From contig CM075676.1 in assembly GCA_037962975.1 (NCBI GenBank), positions 23,803,001 to 23,867,000 of the forward strand: a stretch of 64,000 nt of DNA, read 5' to 3'. This stretch comes from Clitoria ternatea. Lineage: Eukaryota > Streptophyta > Magnoliopsida > Fabales > Fabaceae. Below are positions 1 through 11,200 of the stretch, piece by piece. The notes under the pieces were generated by a model. The model saw nothing but the letters and a program-made list of their open reading frames with translations. It was not told the DNA's origin and searched no databases. Both the position numbers and the translations under genes were made by a program. Every line of letters starts with the position of its first letter. The first letter of the stretch is position 1.

Positions 1-2160
1 CTATTGTTACCCCTGTTAAGTCTAGGAGTAGTAGTGCTTCTTGAATTCAACCTTAATATAATTTAACCCTGGGAAGGGTAAGATTTCAGCAAGTTTTGTT
101 TGGAAGTCAAATATCAAAGAGGATTATTTTTCTTCCTTTATCTCAAACATTTTTTCCCTTGTAAGCCCCTTTGAGCCAAATACAAAAACAAAAGGTTTTC
201 TTTCTTTTACCGCACAAAATAATACTTGGGTTTCAATGAAAGTTTCAAACCAAAAGTAGTTATTGTTTCCTAATGATTATTAGATGCAAGTCAAAGTTTG
301 AGTTGGAAAAAATAATGCTAGAATGACAAAAAAAAAACAATTTCCCTACAAAGAGAAAAAGGGAAGTAAAAAAATGCAATGAAAATTCTAAAGGACTTAT
401 GGAATGAATGTGATAAAATTTTGCTTGCAATTCCATTGAACTTCGGAAACATTAACCTAAAAAATCAAATAAAAAATTTTCCATTAAAACTCGACATAGT
501 TTTTGGACCTTTTATATCCTTTTTTCATGAGCCATAATTTTCACCTCATGACCCCATTAACCCTTAGAATCCTATTGATCATTTGACTGTGAAACAAGAC
601 TTGTTGAAAATAGGAATAAAGGAGAATTAAAGTAAGGTAGGGAGGGATGACAATTAATTATGGGTCTTTTTTCCATTTTTTTTCGAAAAAACCTTTAACC
701 TAGCCACATTACAAGCTCTAAAAGACCTTATTGAGACTTAAGTTGCTTGAGGTATGCTTCATTGAAAAAAAACAAACAAACAAAATAATATGGCAAATGA
801 TTTTCAAGTTCCATATTCATCTTGCTGCATCATTAACAAAAATTGTTCCTCACTCTTCATTAATATATCCATCTTCGCTCCATAAATAAAAGTCACATGA
901 TTCATTTGTCAATTTAATTAAAGCTTTTCTCCTCTTCCATCAAGTCCTTAAAATTGCATGATTATTACATTGATATTTGCTATGTATTAAAAAAGGGAAT
1001 TAAACATTTGTCTATAAGAGTTTTAACGCCAAAAGCTACATGACCATATTTGATTGATAAGCAAAAGTCGTGACAAAATCTTAAGTGGAGATCATTAAGG
1101 AAAAAACCCATGTGAATTGGAAATTTCAATTAAAGATGCAAGTTTTGCTACCAGTCACCAAAAACTAGGGCAAAATTCTAAATTGAAAATAATTGAAAAA
1201 TGATGTCATGTGTACAAATTGAAAATTTTCAATTGAATTTGTAAAATTTACGCCACATATTCCACATAATCCGGGGCATTTTTTAAAAAACACTTGCAAA
1301 GAATCAAATGAAATATTTGGATGAACACTCACATTTGATTTCCTTAAAACCTCATTTCATATAATACTTAATTTTATTTTTTATAAAAATCTTTTTCTAC
1401 CATCATGCATCACACCATTTAAAAAACAAACAAAAAACAAATAAAAAACAAAAATGCATCATTAGTTGCATACATCATCAATTGCATGCATCTTTTTTTA
1501 TTTTGCCTAATGTGCATTTCTTTTTCCTTAAAAAGACAAAAAAACTAAAAAAAAAGAAAAGTAAAATTGAATCCTCGATATCCCTACAACATGCACGAGC
1601 AATGGATGTCACAGAAAAGATGAGAGAGATCAAGGAATAGTTTTGGTTTACCTAATACCTCCAAAACTAAACAATTGGGAGGTTGCTGAGCTACTTTTAG
1701 TTTTTTCAAAGTAATCGTTTGTAGCACAACTCCTATAAGCTCTGTCTAAGGCTTTACAAGATTTATTTGTTCAAATGGAAAAATATTTCAATTGCTAATA
1801 AAAGCATTTTTGTTTCCATTTTTTTCTATTATTCTTTCCTCTCATTCCTATCTCTCACCCATTTTTCTAAATCTTGTTTGTCGCTCATAAATAAATAGGA
1901 ATTTTCTTCAAAATCAAAATCATCTCATTATTCTTGTCAAAATAAATCCAGGTCCGAAAGTAATGCTCTTGAAAATAACTGCCAATGGTCTATGAGCCAT
2001 GATTTTGGTAAACCCATTAACCAGACCGAGAAAGATGAGACTAAATGGGAACCTTCTATTGAATTGAGGACCAAGAAGATAAGGAAATAGTTCTCTATCA
2101 TGAAGTAATTGAAACAATTAACGTAGAAACTAAACATGTTAAAAAGGAGGTGAAGATTGG
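1..2160. other. AT-rich non-coding stretch, no gene recognised
   Basis: Long A/T runs and stop-rich frames throughout. Two short overlapping frames near 1920-2173 have no recognisable motif and look like chance. The stretch ends exactly where a TGTAGCATCCC LTR terminus begins. It may be old transposon-derived DNA, but I see no terminal repeats or coding remnants that would name it. Confidence 0.6.
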
Positions 2161-4287
2161 TGTAGCATCCCAATTATAAAAAATATATTAATTACGCTCT
2201 AGAGAATTAAAAAATAAATTATTTAAAGATTGTTAAGAATTAAATTAAATTAAATGGGTATTTTAAATGGATGATGAAATTAAATAAATTAATTAAGGGT
2301 GATTAATTAAAGAGATTAATTTAAATTAAATAGTGGTGGTGAATTATTAATTACCATGAAGTAAAGGTTAAAATCTATTTAATGTATTTAAAAGAAAAGA
2401 AAAGGGAAAAGATAATGGAAAACGGTAAAATGACCATTTCACCCTTGTGGTTAAAAATGAAATGTTTCATTCCTTTCTCTTATCTACCTTATGTATATGA
2501 GAAGAAAAGAAAAGAGGGAGAGCTTCCATGGCAGTGTGAGTATAGGTAGTGATTGGCAACCAATTTCTTGCCGAAAATTTAAATTAAGGGTACCATTGCG
2601 ATCGGAGCCGCGAGGTGAGTCTATAAGCATGTCTAATTTTATGTTTGCTTCTCTCCCTTACCAATCCTCAACATGCAATTGGTGATGAGGTGGTTAGGTT
2701 CCTTTTAATTTTGGGAATTTAGGGCGTAAAGATGTTAAACCAAGCTTTTGGAACTTAAACATGACACCTGAAGTTAATGGGTTGTGATTTTGGTGTTGTA
2801 GGTGACGGAGAGGGCGCCAGAGAATCGTTAAGCGAAGCGAAACTTGGAAACGATAGTCAGAAGTTAGAATGGTAAGCTTCAAAATCTTGAGTGAGAATTT
2901 AAAACTAGTTTGGTAAAGCGGGTTGCGGTTTTGAAACTTGCGATGTTAATCGTCTTTTGTAAATTCTTGATTTTAGATTTTTGGTGAAGTTTGGTGATTT
3001 TGACATTGAAGTAAAAGCTCCAAAAGCGAAGCGAGATAAGAGGGTGTACTATGCGTATGAATTAACGAAAATGATATTAAAGATTATTCCGACATGTGGG
3101 AAAAGGGTCAGATAGACTAAAAATATTGAATCTTATGTAAATGTGTAAATATAGTTATATATGACGTTAATCTTATGTAATTGGATGATATTGATAAATG
3201 AGGGCTTGGTTAATAATGTAAATACATTTGATATTGTGATAAAATTGAGTTTTAGACCATGTGAATGATGATATAAAATTCTAAATGTATGGTGATATTG
3301 AGATTTGATTACGTGATGGTTAATGATATAGATGTATTGTATGATGACGATGATAATGATTATGATGTTGTGAATTGATGAATTGAAATATTAAAAAATG
3401 ATGTGATGAATTAAGAGATGATGTGAATTGAGATGACAAAAGAAATGATGTGCCTGAGTGACGGGTTGAAATCCTAATTTGATGGTCGTAGTGCCAGGAT
3501 GAGTTATTTGATGTTTTTCTCTGAGTTGATTCTGTGATAAAGTTGCATATGTGTATATTATGTGGTGTGGATGACTGATCAGTATAGTTACCGTTCGTTT
3601 TGACTCCCGTGGTCGAGTATGACCCAGTTGAGTTACCTAGTGGTCAAGTAGGACCCAGTGGTGAGTTGGGGAGCTAGGTTGGGCTCGGTGGACCCAAGTA
3701 GGGTTCATGGGTGGTCTGGTAAGACCCCCAGCTGATGGTTGATCCAATTTAGTATCTAAATACTAGAGATTCGTATAATATCTTTGACTGAGTGCCAATT
3801 GTGCAATTATGTGGAGTATGATGTTTGATGAATTAGGTGCTAAACTATGGACTTGACTAGCTAAGTGTGAAAATGATAAGATTATAAATCTTGAATAAAA
3901 GGAAAATTTAATGAATGAGATGATTATATAACTTACATAAAGCTTTGGCTATGTTACTCTTTCTCTCTTTAGATATTTAAATCATTTTGCATTGATTTGT
4001 ATTGTCAGTCACTCACCCTTACTATTATTGTTAGTGACTGAAGACAAGGACATTATAGACGCCGTAGAGACCAGTGCCAGATGAGCTGAGAGCAATGCCA
4101 AGGAGATTTACACATTAATGTATATGTGTAAATATGTATATATGTTTTAAGTATTTATTGTTGTGATGATGGGTTAGGTAAGTATGTGCATATTTGATGT
4201 TTTGTGATACATGTTGCCATGTGGTTGATTAGTATGATTATTTTGATGATATGGTTGTGGTGATGAGGGCCTAAGCGATGGTCATGA

Positions 4288-4331
<44 letters not shown>

Positions 4332-5554
4332 GTGTGTATGGTATTATGATGTGACTAGTAATGAATATATTGATTGATGAGTAGGAACTGTATATGGCAC
4401 TAAGCCATTTAGTTGTTGATATATGATTATAGACAGGCCACTGATATGCTATATATAAATCTATATGTATGTGAATGTGGTTAGTTGAATAGATGAATAG
4501 GTTGATAGTTGTTGTGGTATGATACCACAAGTAGTTGTAGTTAAAAGTTTTGAATTAGAGAGAAAAAGGGTGAATTAGCCAACTAGGCAGGTGATTCAGA
4601 GTTCCTGTGGGATCTGAAGTCCCTGAAAAGCATTAACAGGATCCTAGGCACATTTATGGTGTGCATTTGCTAAAAGATTCCTATTTGGATTGCATTTAAG
4701 GTGATTTGGGTAGTGAAGTTTGATAAAGAACCAACTGCATTTTAGTGCATATCCTTGCGATCCAGATGAATTTTTGAGTACGGACTATGGCAGCATGTTC
4801 AAAATAGGTTAGTACCCGTAAAGTTTCGTAGCATTTAGAGGTCAAATGGGTAAGTTAGGGGTTATGGAAGTTAGCCTGGGGCCAAAATGCTAAAAATCTT
4901 GAGTGAAATGGAGGTCGGTTTCTAGGTAAATTTCATTACAACGAGGATAATCTTGCTTGAGCGAAATCCAAAAGAGATGAATCTAGTAAATTTTCGCTCA
5001 AGCAAGACAATTTTTGCTCAAGCTAAAAATATTCTCATGAGCTAAATTTTTTTGACAATTCAGTACTAGCTTGTTTTTGAAACTGCATCTGATCTAGGCT
5101 AAATTAGCTCTGACTTTCTTCACAAAGGTTATAGGTAATTGAGTTGTAGACATTTTCCCTCTAGATTTACCTTAATCGGAGGTTGATAGCTCAAGTTATG
5201 CTCAAAACATTATAGGGTGTTCAGGCTGAAAATTCTAAGCGGGCTGGTTTCATATTTTCGTGAATTGGGTGATCTTAGAGGCACAATTGGCCTTCGACCT
5301 CTTCATAACATTTGCAGACAATTGAGTTATGGAGGTGTACCAATTGGATTCACCTCGATCAGAGTTTTATAACCCCTGATAGACGTAAAATACTGAACCA
5401 TATGCAAGGAAAATGTGCCCAGAAATTGTTTTTGGAAATCTTTTTCATTTTATTCTTTGGATTTTTGACATGGGCTATATTATTTAAAGTAAAACTTATT
5501 AAATTGAATTTAAAACCTCTATTTTAAATTAAGTAAATGTGACGAGACGTGACA
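2161..5554 (+). repeat. 5' LTR of the decayed gypsy element
   Basis: It begins TGTAGCATCC and ends GACGTGACA, three bases before a primer-binding site, as expected for a 5' LTR. About 3.4 kb and non-coding. A purine-rich leader-like stretch lies near 2500. A cluster of CGCTCAAGC / GCTTGAGCG motifs lies near 4950-5030, about 0.5 kb before the LTR end. A second full LTR copy is not present, so the internal edge rests on the PBS. Confidence 0.7.
4289..4322. repeat. (TA)n microsatellite
   Basis: An uninterrupted TA dinucleotide run of about 16-17 units inside the LTR, followed by imperfect TATG/TGTG repeats. It is likely to be length-polymorphic. Confidence 0.9.
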
Positions 5555-5557
5555 AAG

Positions 5558-5570
5558 TGGTATCAAAGCG
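5558..5570 (+). other. Primer-binding site, initiator tRNA-Met type
   Basis: TGGTATCAAAGC differs by one base from the usual plant PBS TGGTATCAGAGC, complementary to the 3' end of initiator tRNA-Met. It sits three bases after the LTR end. The mismatch fits an old, inactive copy. Confidence 0.75.
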
Positions 5571-5761
5571 GTTCCATTCCAGACCAAGAAGTTTTGAAAT
5601 TGTTTGGTGAATATTATATGTTATATTTGAATTGAGATGTCACAGGAACCTTGGCATTGTGGTTACTGGTACTCTAGAGGCTATAGCAACCGTGTATTGG
5701 GATAATTCTTGAACTTTATTGAGTTAATTTGGGTAGTAATAGTGCGCTATTTTATTGTAGT

Positions 5762-6961
5762 ATGACGGGTGATTCTAATTCTCACTTATACGATGATTTC
5801 TTTACCAAATTCTCCCAGTTTATGGGGCAAACTGAATCTAGCCCTACCTTGGACAAATTTCTAAAGTGTGCACCATTTGCGTATAAAGGTGGACATGACC
5901 ATGATGGTGCATATACTTGGATACGCGATATAGAGCAAATCTTTGAATATTTTGAGTGCTCTGATGAGCAAAAGGCATTGTTTGCTACTTATCAGAGTTT
6001 GGTGGACTTACACCAAGATTCAAATAGTGCCTGTAAATGAAGCCCTGAATTGGGCAAACTTCCAGAAGAGGTTTTTATCCAAGTACTTCCCCGACAACTA
6101 TAAAATTAAGAAAGAGATGAAGTTTCTTGAACTGGAGTAAGGAAAAGTGTTTGTGGCTGAATATACAGCCAAATTTGATGAGTTATGTGATTTCTACTAC
6201 CTTTTCTCGTTGAAGGGTACTGAGGGTAATAAGTGTGCTAAATATAAATCTAGACTACAAGTGGAGCTTCTAGTGTTATTGTTCCTTTGGAAATCAGAGA
6301 TTGTGCAATACAGGTGAACAAAGCACAATTAACATAGGAGGTATAGTACAAAGGGTAGCTGTGAGAAAAGATAAGAAACAGTTAAAGGCCAAGGGGCCAA
6401 GCTTTAAGAAGCAATGTTAGTTTGGTCATGGTGGGTCATCTACCACATCCTTTTCATCTCGAGACCACAACAATGGTCATTCTAGTAGTAAAGCATGCTT
6501 TAATTATGGCAAGGAGGGGCATCTGGCCAAAGATTGTTATGCAGGCCAACCTACATGTTTTCAGTGTGGAAAACGAGGGCATATTAAGCCCGATTACCCG
6601 TAAAGGCAAGCTCAAAGTGTACAGGGCAGCAGGGCTAACACTTCAGTGGCCCGAGGAGGTGGATCACAGAGAAATGGTCGAAGTGGTGGCGGCCGTGGAG
6701 GCCAAATTCAGAGGAGAGATTATGTTTAAACTGGGAGTGCACATAATGTCACTACAGGACGTGGTGTTGCTTTTGATGCTAGAGTCGGCAAAAAATGACG
6801 AGCTTGTGCATAATAAGTGTGCTATTCTTGGAAATACCCTTAATGTGATTTATGACTCTAGGGCAACACATTCTTTCATTTATGAGAATTGTGTTCGACG
6901 CCTTAAGTTACCTATTGTGTTGATGGAAAATGCATTAGTGGTGAGTACACCAACCGGTTCT
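5762..6961 (+). pseudogene. gag-protease remnant of a gypsy element, frameshifted
   Basis: Read across frames, the translation gives a gag capsid region (…AYTWIRDIEQIFEYFEC…), then a double zinc knuckle near 6495-6600 (CFNYGKEGHLAKDC followed by CFQCGKRGHIKPDY), then the start of an aspartic protease (VIYDSRATHSFI). This order is that of Ty3/gypsy gag-pol. Several frameshifts and stops separate the pieces. In the protease motif the usual DSGA reads DSRA (codon AGG at 6860-6862), a G-to-A change that should inactivate it. Everything downstream is deleted. Confidence 0.8.
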
Positions 6962-6975
6962 TAAGGGATGTTACA

Positions 6976-7405
6976 TACAATAACATTATAAATACATATA
7001 ACTAACCGTAATGGGTTTCTTGTTGTATTACGTTACATTATATAAACCCTAAATAATTTTTTATGCATTTCAACACATCTCATCAATCGAAACATATCAC
7101 TATTATACATTAGCAATTTAGTTGATTTTACTTTCCCGACCATAAAAATCTTTGAATTCAATTAATATAATATTTTAACCATAAAAATATTTATTTATTA
7201 AAAAGTTTTAAACTAATTATATTTACCATAATTATTATGTAATTATTTTTTACAATGTCATCATTAATTCAACATGTGCCATTCATGTCACTCGTTTCAA
7301 ATAAAAAAGTGACCGTACAAAAGCACTTACACCTTTTGCTAAATAGAAATTTGTGCATAGTAATAAATAAAAGAATAATTCTGACATTGCCCAAATTATT
7401 ATTCT
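6976..7405. other. AT-rich spacer, no gene
   Basis: A short unassigned interval between the end of the gypsy relic and the TRIM. No motif or coding signal was recognised. Confidence 0.6.
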
Positions 7406-7888
7406 TCTTAAATTTAAGTATTAAGCCTAAGTCAATCCTAAAAGCTAACTCATAAGATGAGCACTACCTTCTATTTTACATACTTTTGATTGACCATATC
7501 TCTAATCCATGTAGGATTTTTTAACACACCTCCTTACACTCAGGAATGGAGCGAGGATGAATATGGAAGCATGGATGAATACGGGTAGCCCAGAATAGAG
7601 TGCAGATGAATATGGCTAGCGGGACTTATTAACACACTCCTTCATAATCAAGAATGGAATATGGATGAATACGAATGACCCGTTGGACTTATAGAACACC
7701 CCCACTCTAGAATGAAGCATGGGCAATATGGGTGGCCCAACAACAAATCTAGGATAAACTCTGACACTATCTTAAATTTAGGTATTGAACCTAACTCAAT
7801 TCTAAAACTAGCTCATAGGATGAGAATTACCCTCTACCTTACATACTTTTAATTAACCATATCTCTAATCCATGTGAGACTTTCAACA
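7406..7888 (-). mobile_element. TRIM (miniature LTR retrotransposon) with perfect TSD
   Basis: Two direct terminal repeats of about 120 bp (7406-7526 and 7770-7888), roughly 80% alike, flank about 240 bp of non-coding DNA. Both start TCTTAAATTTA (T-G in sister copies) and end in AACA. The pentamer ATTCT occurs on both sides (7401-7405 and 7889-7893). A pyrimidine tract follows the left repeat, and a degenerate complement of the tRNA-Met PBS precedes the right one, so the element runs on the minus strand. It lies just beyond the 3' end of the V-ATPase gene. Confidence 0.8.
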
Positions 7889-8023
7889 ATTCTAAAATGA
7901 GCTCATATTCAAGTAGCTCTTTTTTCAAGAAATCACAGGCATATTTCCGAGATATTTTGTTTTCTAACAAATTCACCATACCTACAAAAGCACAACTTCC
8001 GAGTATGAAGTTACTAAACTTGA

Positions 8024-8029
8024 TTTATT
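8024..8029 (-). terminator. Probable polyadenylation signal of VHA-H
   Basis: AATAAA on the minus strand about 200 nt after the stop codon at 8233-8235. It would give a 3' UTR of ordinary length ending before the TRIM. Inferred from position only. Confidence 0.45.
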
Positions 8030-8232
8030 CAGCAGCGGAATATCAAGCAAACTTATTTCTCATATCAAATTTCTTCTGCTGTTGAAACCGAAATCTTCAC
8101 AACCATTCACAATAAATTAATCGCTAAGACAATGAATAAGCCTTGTACACAAAATAGTTGATCTGATTTGTGAGATAGCAGTAAAGTTGATGGAATTAAG
8201 TGCATACACCAGGCCACCCCACAGAAATAGAA

Positions 8233-11200
8233 CTATGCCTGCAAGAAGCTTGCATACTTTGCACCTAAGAAAAGCCGCTGGATACAGAGCAGTGCATTTT
8301 TAGTAACCTCAGCATTTTCATGATTCATCAGTTTCATCACTCGTTCCTTGGCCTTAAGGTCTGTCACAATGATCCGCCCAGCAGGATGGTGCTGGATAAA
8401 CTGAGAAAGATCAAAGCAAGTAACAGCCAGGGTCCTTGGATCACTGGACGTATCCAAAATAGTTACTAGGACCCTTAGAATCTGCAACAGATGAAGAAAC
8501 TTATAGTATTAATAAATAATACTCTCCTTCGCATTGCCAAATGACACTTCACATAGCATAATCACCAGTTCTTGCTATTAAGATGCTTATCACGGTAGAG
8601 GCAAAGAAAATTTGTTTTAGTACAGTAAAAATGTCTTATTTGATGGGATCCATAAGCACCCTCAGAGAAACAAAGTATTTTTAAAATTCGTTTACTTTGT
8701 CTTTTTCTTTTCTAAGACAAAAAAATTATCAAACGTCTGTAGATCTTCAAAATCAATCAATCAATCAATTCAGCTGTGCTTAAAAGATGATTTGGTATGA
8801 AGCATAAAGGAACAGATGTTGCAGAGATACCTGGAAATCATTCTCTTCAAAGTTGGTTATATTTTCACGCCAGAATATGGGATCTTTGTGCATGGGAGAC
8901 CAATCCAGATGGCCAAGGAGGACTTCTTGCTTGTATTTATCAAAAGAACTTAGTTTCTTAATATTATCCTTAAGCCCTTCTTCCAGAGAATTCAATGCCT
9001 CCAACAAGTCCTATGAAAGGCATTTCATTAAATATAGACGTGTTGGAGAAGCAACAGGAGATAGATTATTTCAAAAGGAAATGTGGCAACACCAAACTCC
9101 ACTACTTTGAATTTTTAATTTAAGATAAAGTGATAACATGAGCTTAAAGAAATGTAAGACACACACACACAAACATATGTAGTTCAAGCATACGCAAGAG
9201 CAAACAACAGAAAAGGTATTTCAAAACGAAGAAAAATAGGTGTTCAGTGAGCCTTACAGAACGCACGCACAACTTAATGAAATAAATACTGTTCAGATGT
9301 TCATGTACACTTATGCAACAAGATGCATATAGAGACGAGAATGCAAACAAATTTTTGTCAAGGTCAACATGCAAGAGAATCACAGATGTGTGCCCACTAC
9401 TCAGGTAGCAAAGCATCACAATTAAGCAATCAATTTAATCTACTACTGTTAAATTTGGGTATCGGACCTAACTCAACCCTTAAAAAACTAGCTTATAGGA
9501 TAGGGATTACCCTCATCTTATATACTTTTAATTTGTCATATTCACTTGTCAATGTGGGACTTTCAATACCCCCCCTCCCCCTCACGTTTAGGAATGAACA
9601 TTTGGAGCGTGGACAAATATGAGTGACCTATTAATGTGAGACTTAAATACACCCCTCTTAGATAACCTAATAACGAATCTAGGATAGACTTTGATACCAT
9701 GTTAAATTTGGGTAGCGTGCCTAACTCAATCCTAAAAGCTAGATCATAGGATGAGGATTACCTTTACCTAATATACTTTCAATTGATCATATCACTAGTC
9801 AATGTAAGACTTCCAACACATCTCACGCCTAGGAATGAACTTCTAGACTGTGGACAAATAAGGGTGGCCCGTTAACGTGAGACTTATAATAACTAGCAAT
9901 AAATTATAAACATTTGACCTGGATGATTCTATCATTAAAGTGAATTTTAAAGTAAAAATCATGCAGATTTTCTTCTTTTTATTACAATTCATAACATCAA
10001 ATGGTATGGTATGTGCATCAAAATTTTGATGCATCATGGAAAACGCCAAATCTATCTAAAAATTTCAATACCAGGTGCCCTGTGTGACACAAATAATAAA
10101 TATTAATGCAAAGATCCCAACTATGTAAAAATTTATGATTATGATAACAAAAAAAATCCTTTAAATGTAGGTCCTAAATGCAAATACATCAATAATAGTA
10201 AGATGTCAAAAAAGGAGTGATTAGTGACCTAATCAGGAATACAAAAAAAGATTTTTTTTTTCGGTATATCAATATAGAAATACAATAAAAATAGTCAAAA
10301 TACATAACAATCATGTGGAATCATCTAGATGACAGTTATACATAACTTTATATCCTCATGTAAAAATAGATTGATGAGAACAATGTAACTGAGAGAGGAA
10401 AAATGGACTTTCAGTTTGCCTCCAATGGAGAGGTATAATGCTATGACCTATAAGTATCCCTATGAAACAAAATCTTCAAGTAATGGATATGCATGAGACT
10501 CCCAGTCCCACAAGATTGAATTTTTGGTTTTCTTTAGGGTGTAGAAGTATGCAGTCTAATCTCCTCCCACTCCTTGGGGTGTAAATGAAGAGGCTATTTC
10601 CAGGATTTGAACACCAGATCACAAGGTAACAACTTTACCGTTGTGCCAAGGCTCAAACAGCAAGGTGTATAACTGTATATCAAAATATTCTCTACATGTA
10701 CCTATTATTGTTTTACACAATTTTCAAAAAGAACAGAAAAATCAGCAGAAAGTTAACCTAGGTCCAAAGCATCTCACCTCATCACTCCATGCTTGTGCTT
10801 TTAAACTCTGGACAACTTGTGGCAGCTGAAGATCAACCATCTGAGCACCCAATGTCCCTCTTGACATCAAGTTTTTAAGAGTCGAGCAAACAACTCTAAC
10901 AACCTACAAATTGCAAAACAAGTGCACCAACATTAGACTTCTATGTCAAAGGATGTTATGACTTATGAACATATCTACTTGCTACCATGACAGATAAAAA
11001 TATTAGAAAATGTAAATACAAATTCAGCCAACAGCTATTAAATAACTGTAACTAATAATGAAAATGATATCGCAAGAAACATGGACAACATTCTGTTTCA
11101 AGAGAAAAATGACATGAACATAATTTCAACTACAGTCATACCTTCTCTTTTGTAGAACTCTTAACAACATCAATAAGTCGTGGAAGGGTCCTTGAGGTAG

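Larger units (their letters stand above)
2161..6975 (+). mobile_element. Decayed Ty3/gypsy retrotransposon lacking most of pol
   Basis: The left end is TGTAGCATCCC and the right end GGGATGTTACA, inverted terminal motifs typical of plant gypsy LTRs with one mismatch. Inside are a 3.4 kb LTR, a tRNA-Met-type primer site, a gag with zinc knuckle and the start of a protease. Coding stops at about 6961, just before the terminal motif, so RT, RNase H, integrase and almost all of the 3' LTR are missing. Flanking pentamers (ATTGG left, TACAA right) do not match, so the ends are not a simple insertion. Gag style and very long LTR suggest the Tekay/Del chromovirus lineage; that assignment is inference. 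Confidence 0.72.

Noticed and set aside
4282..4530. Minus-strand frame rich in Ile/Tyr
   Set aside because: It is a translation of the TA microsatellite and its imperfect flanks.
7406..9890. Regularly spaced repeats that might suggest a CRISPR-like array
   Set aside because: Repeat units are about 120 bp LTRs with PBS and TSD features of TRIM elements, in a plant intron and gene flank.
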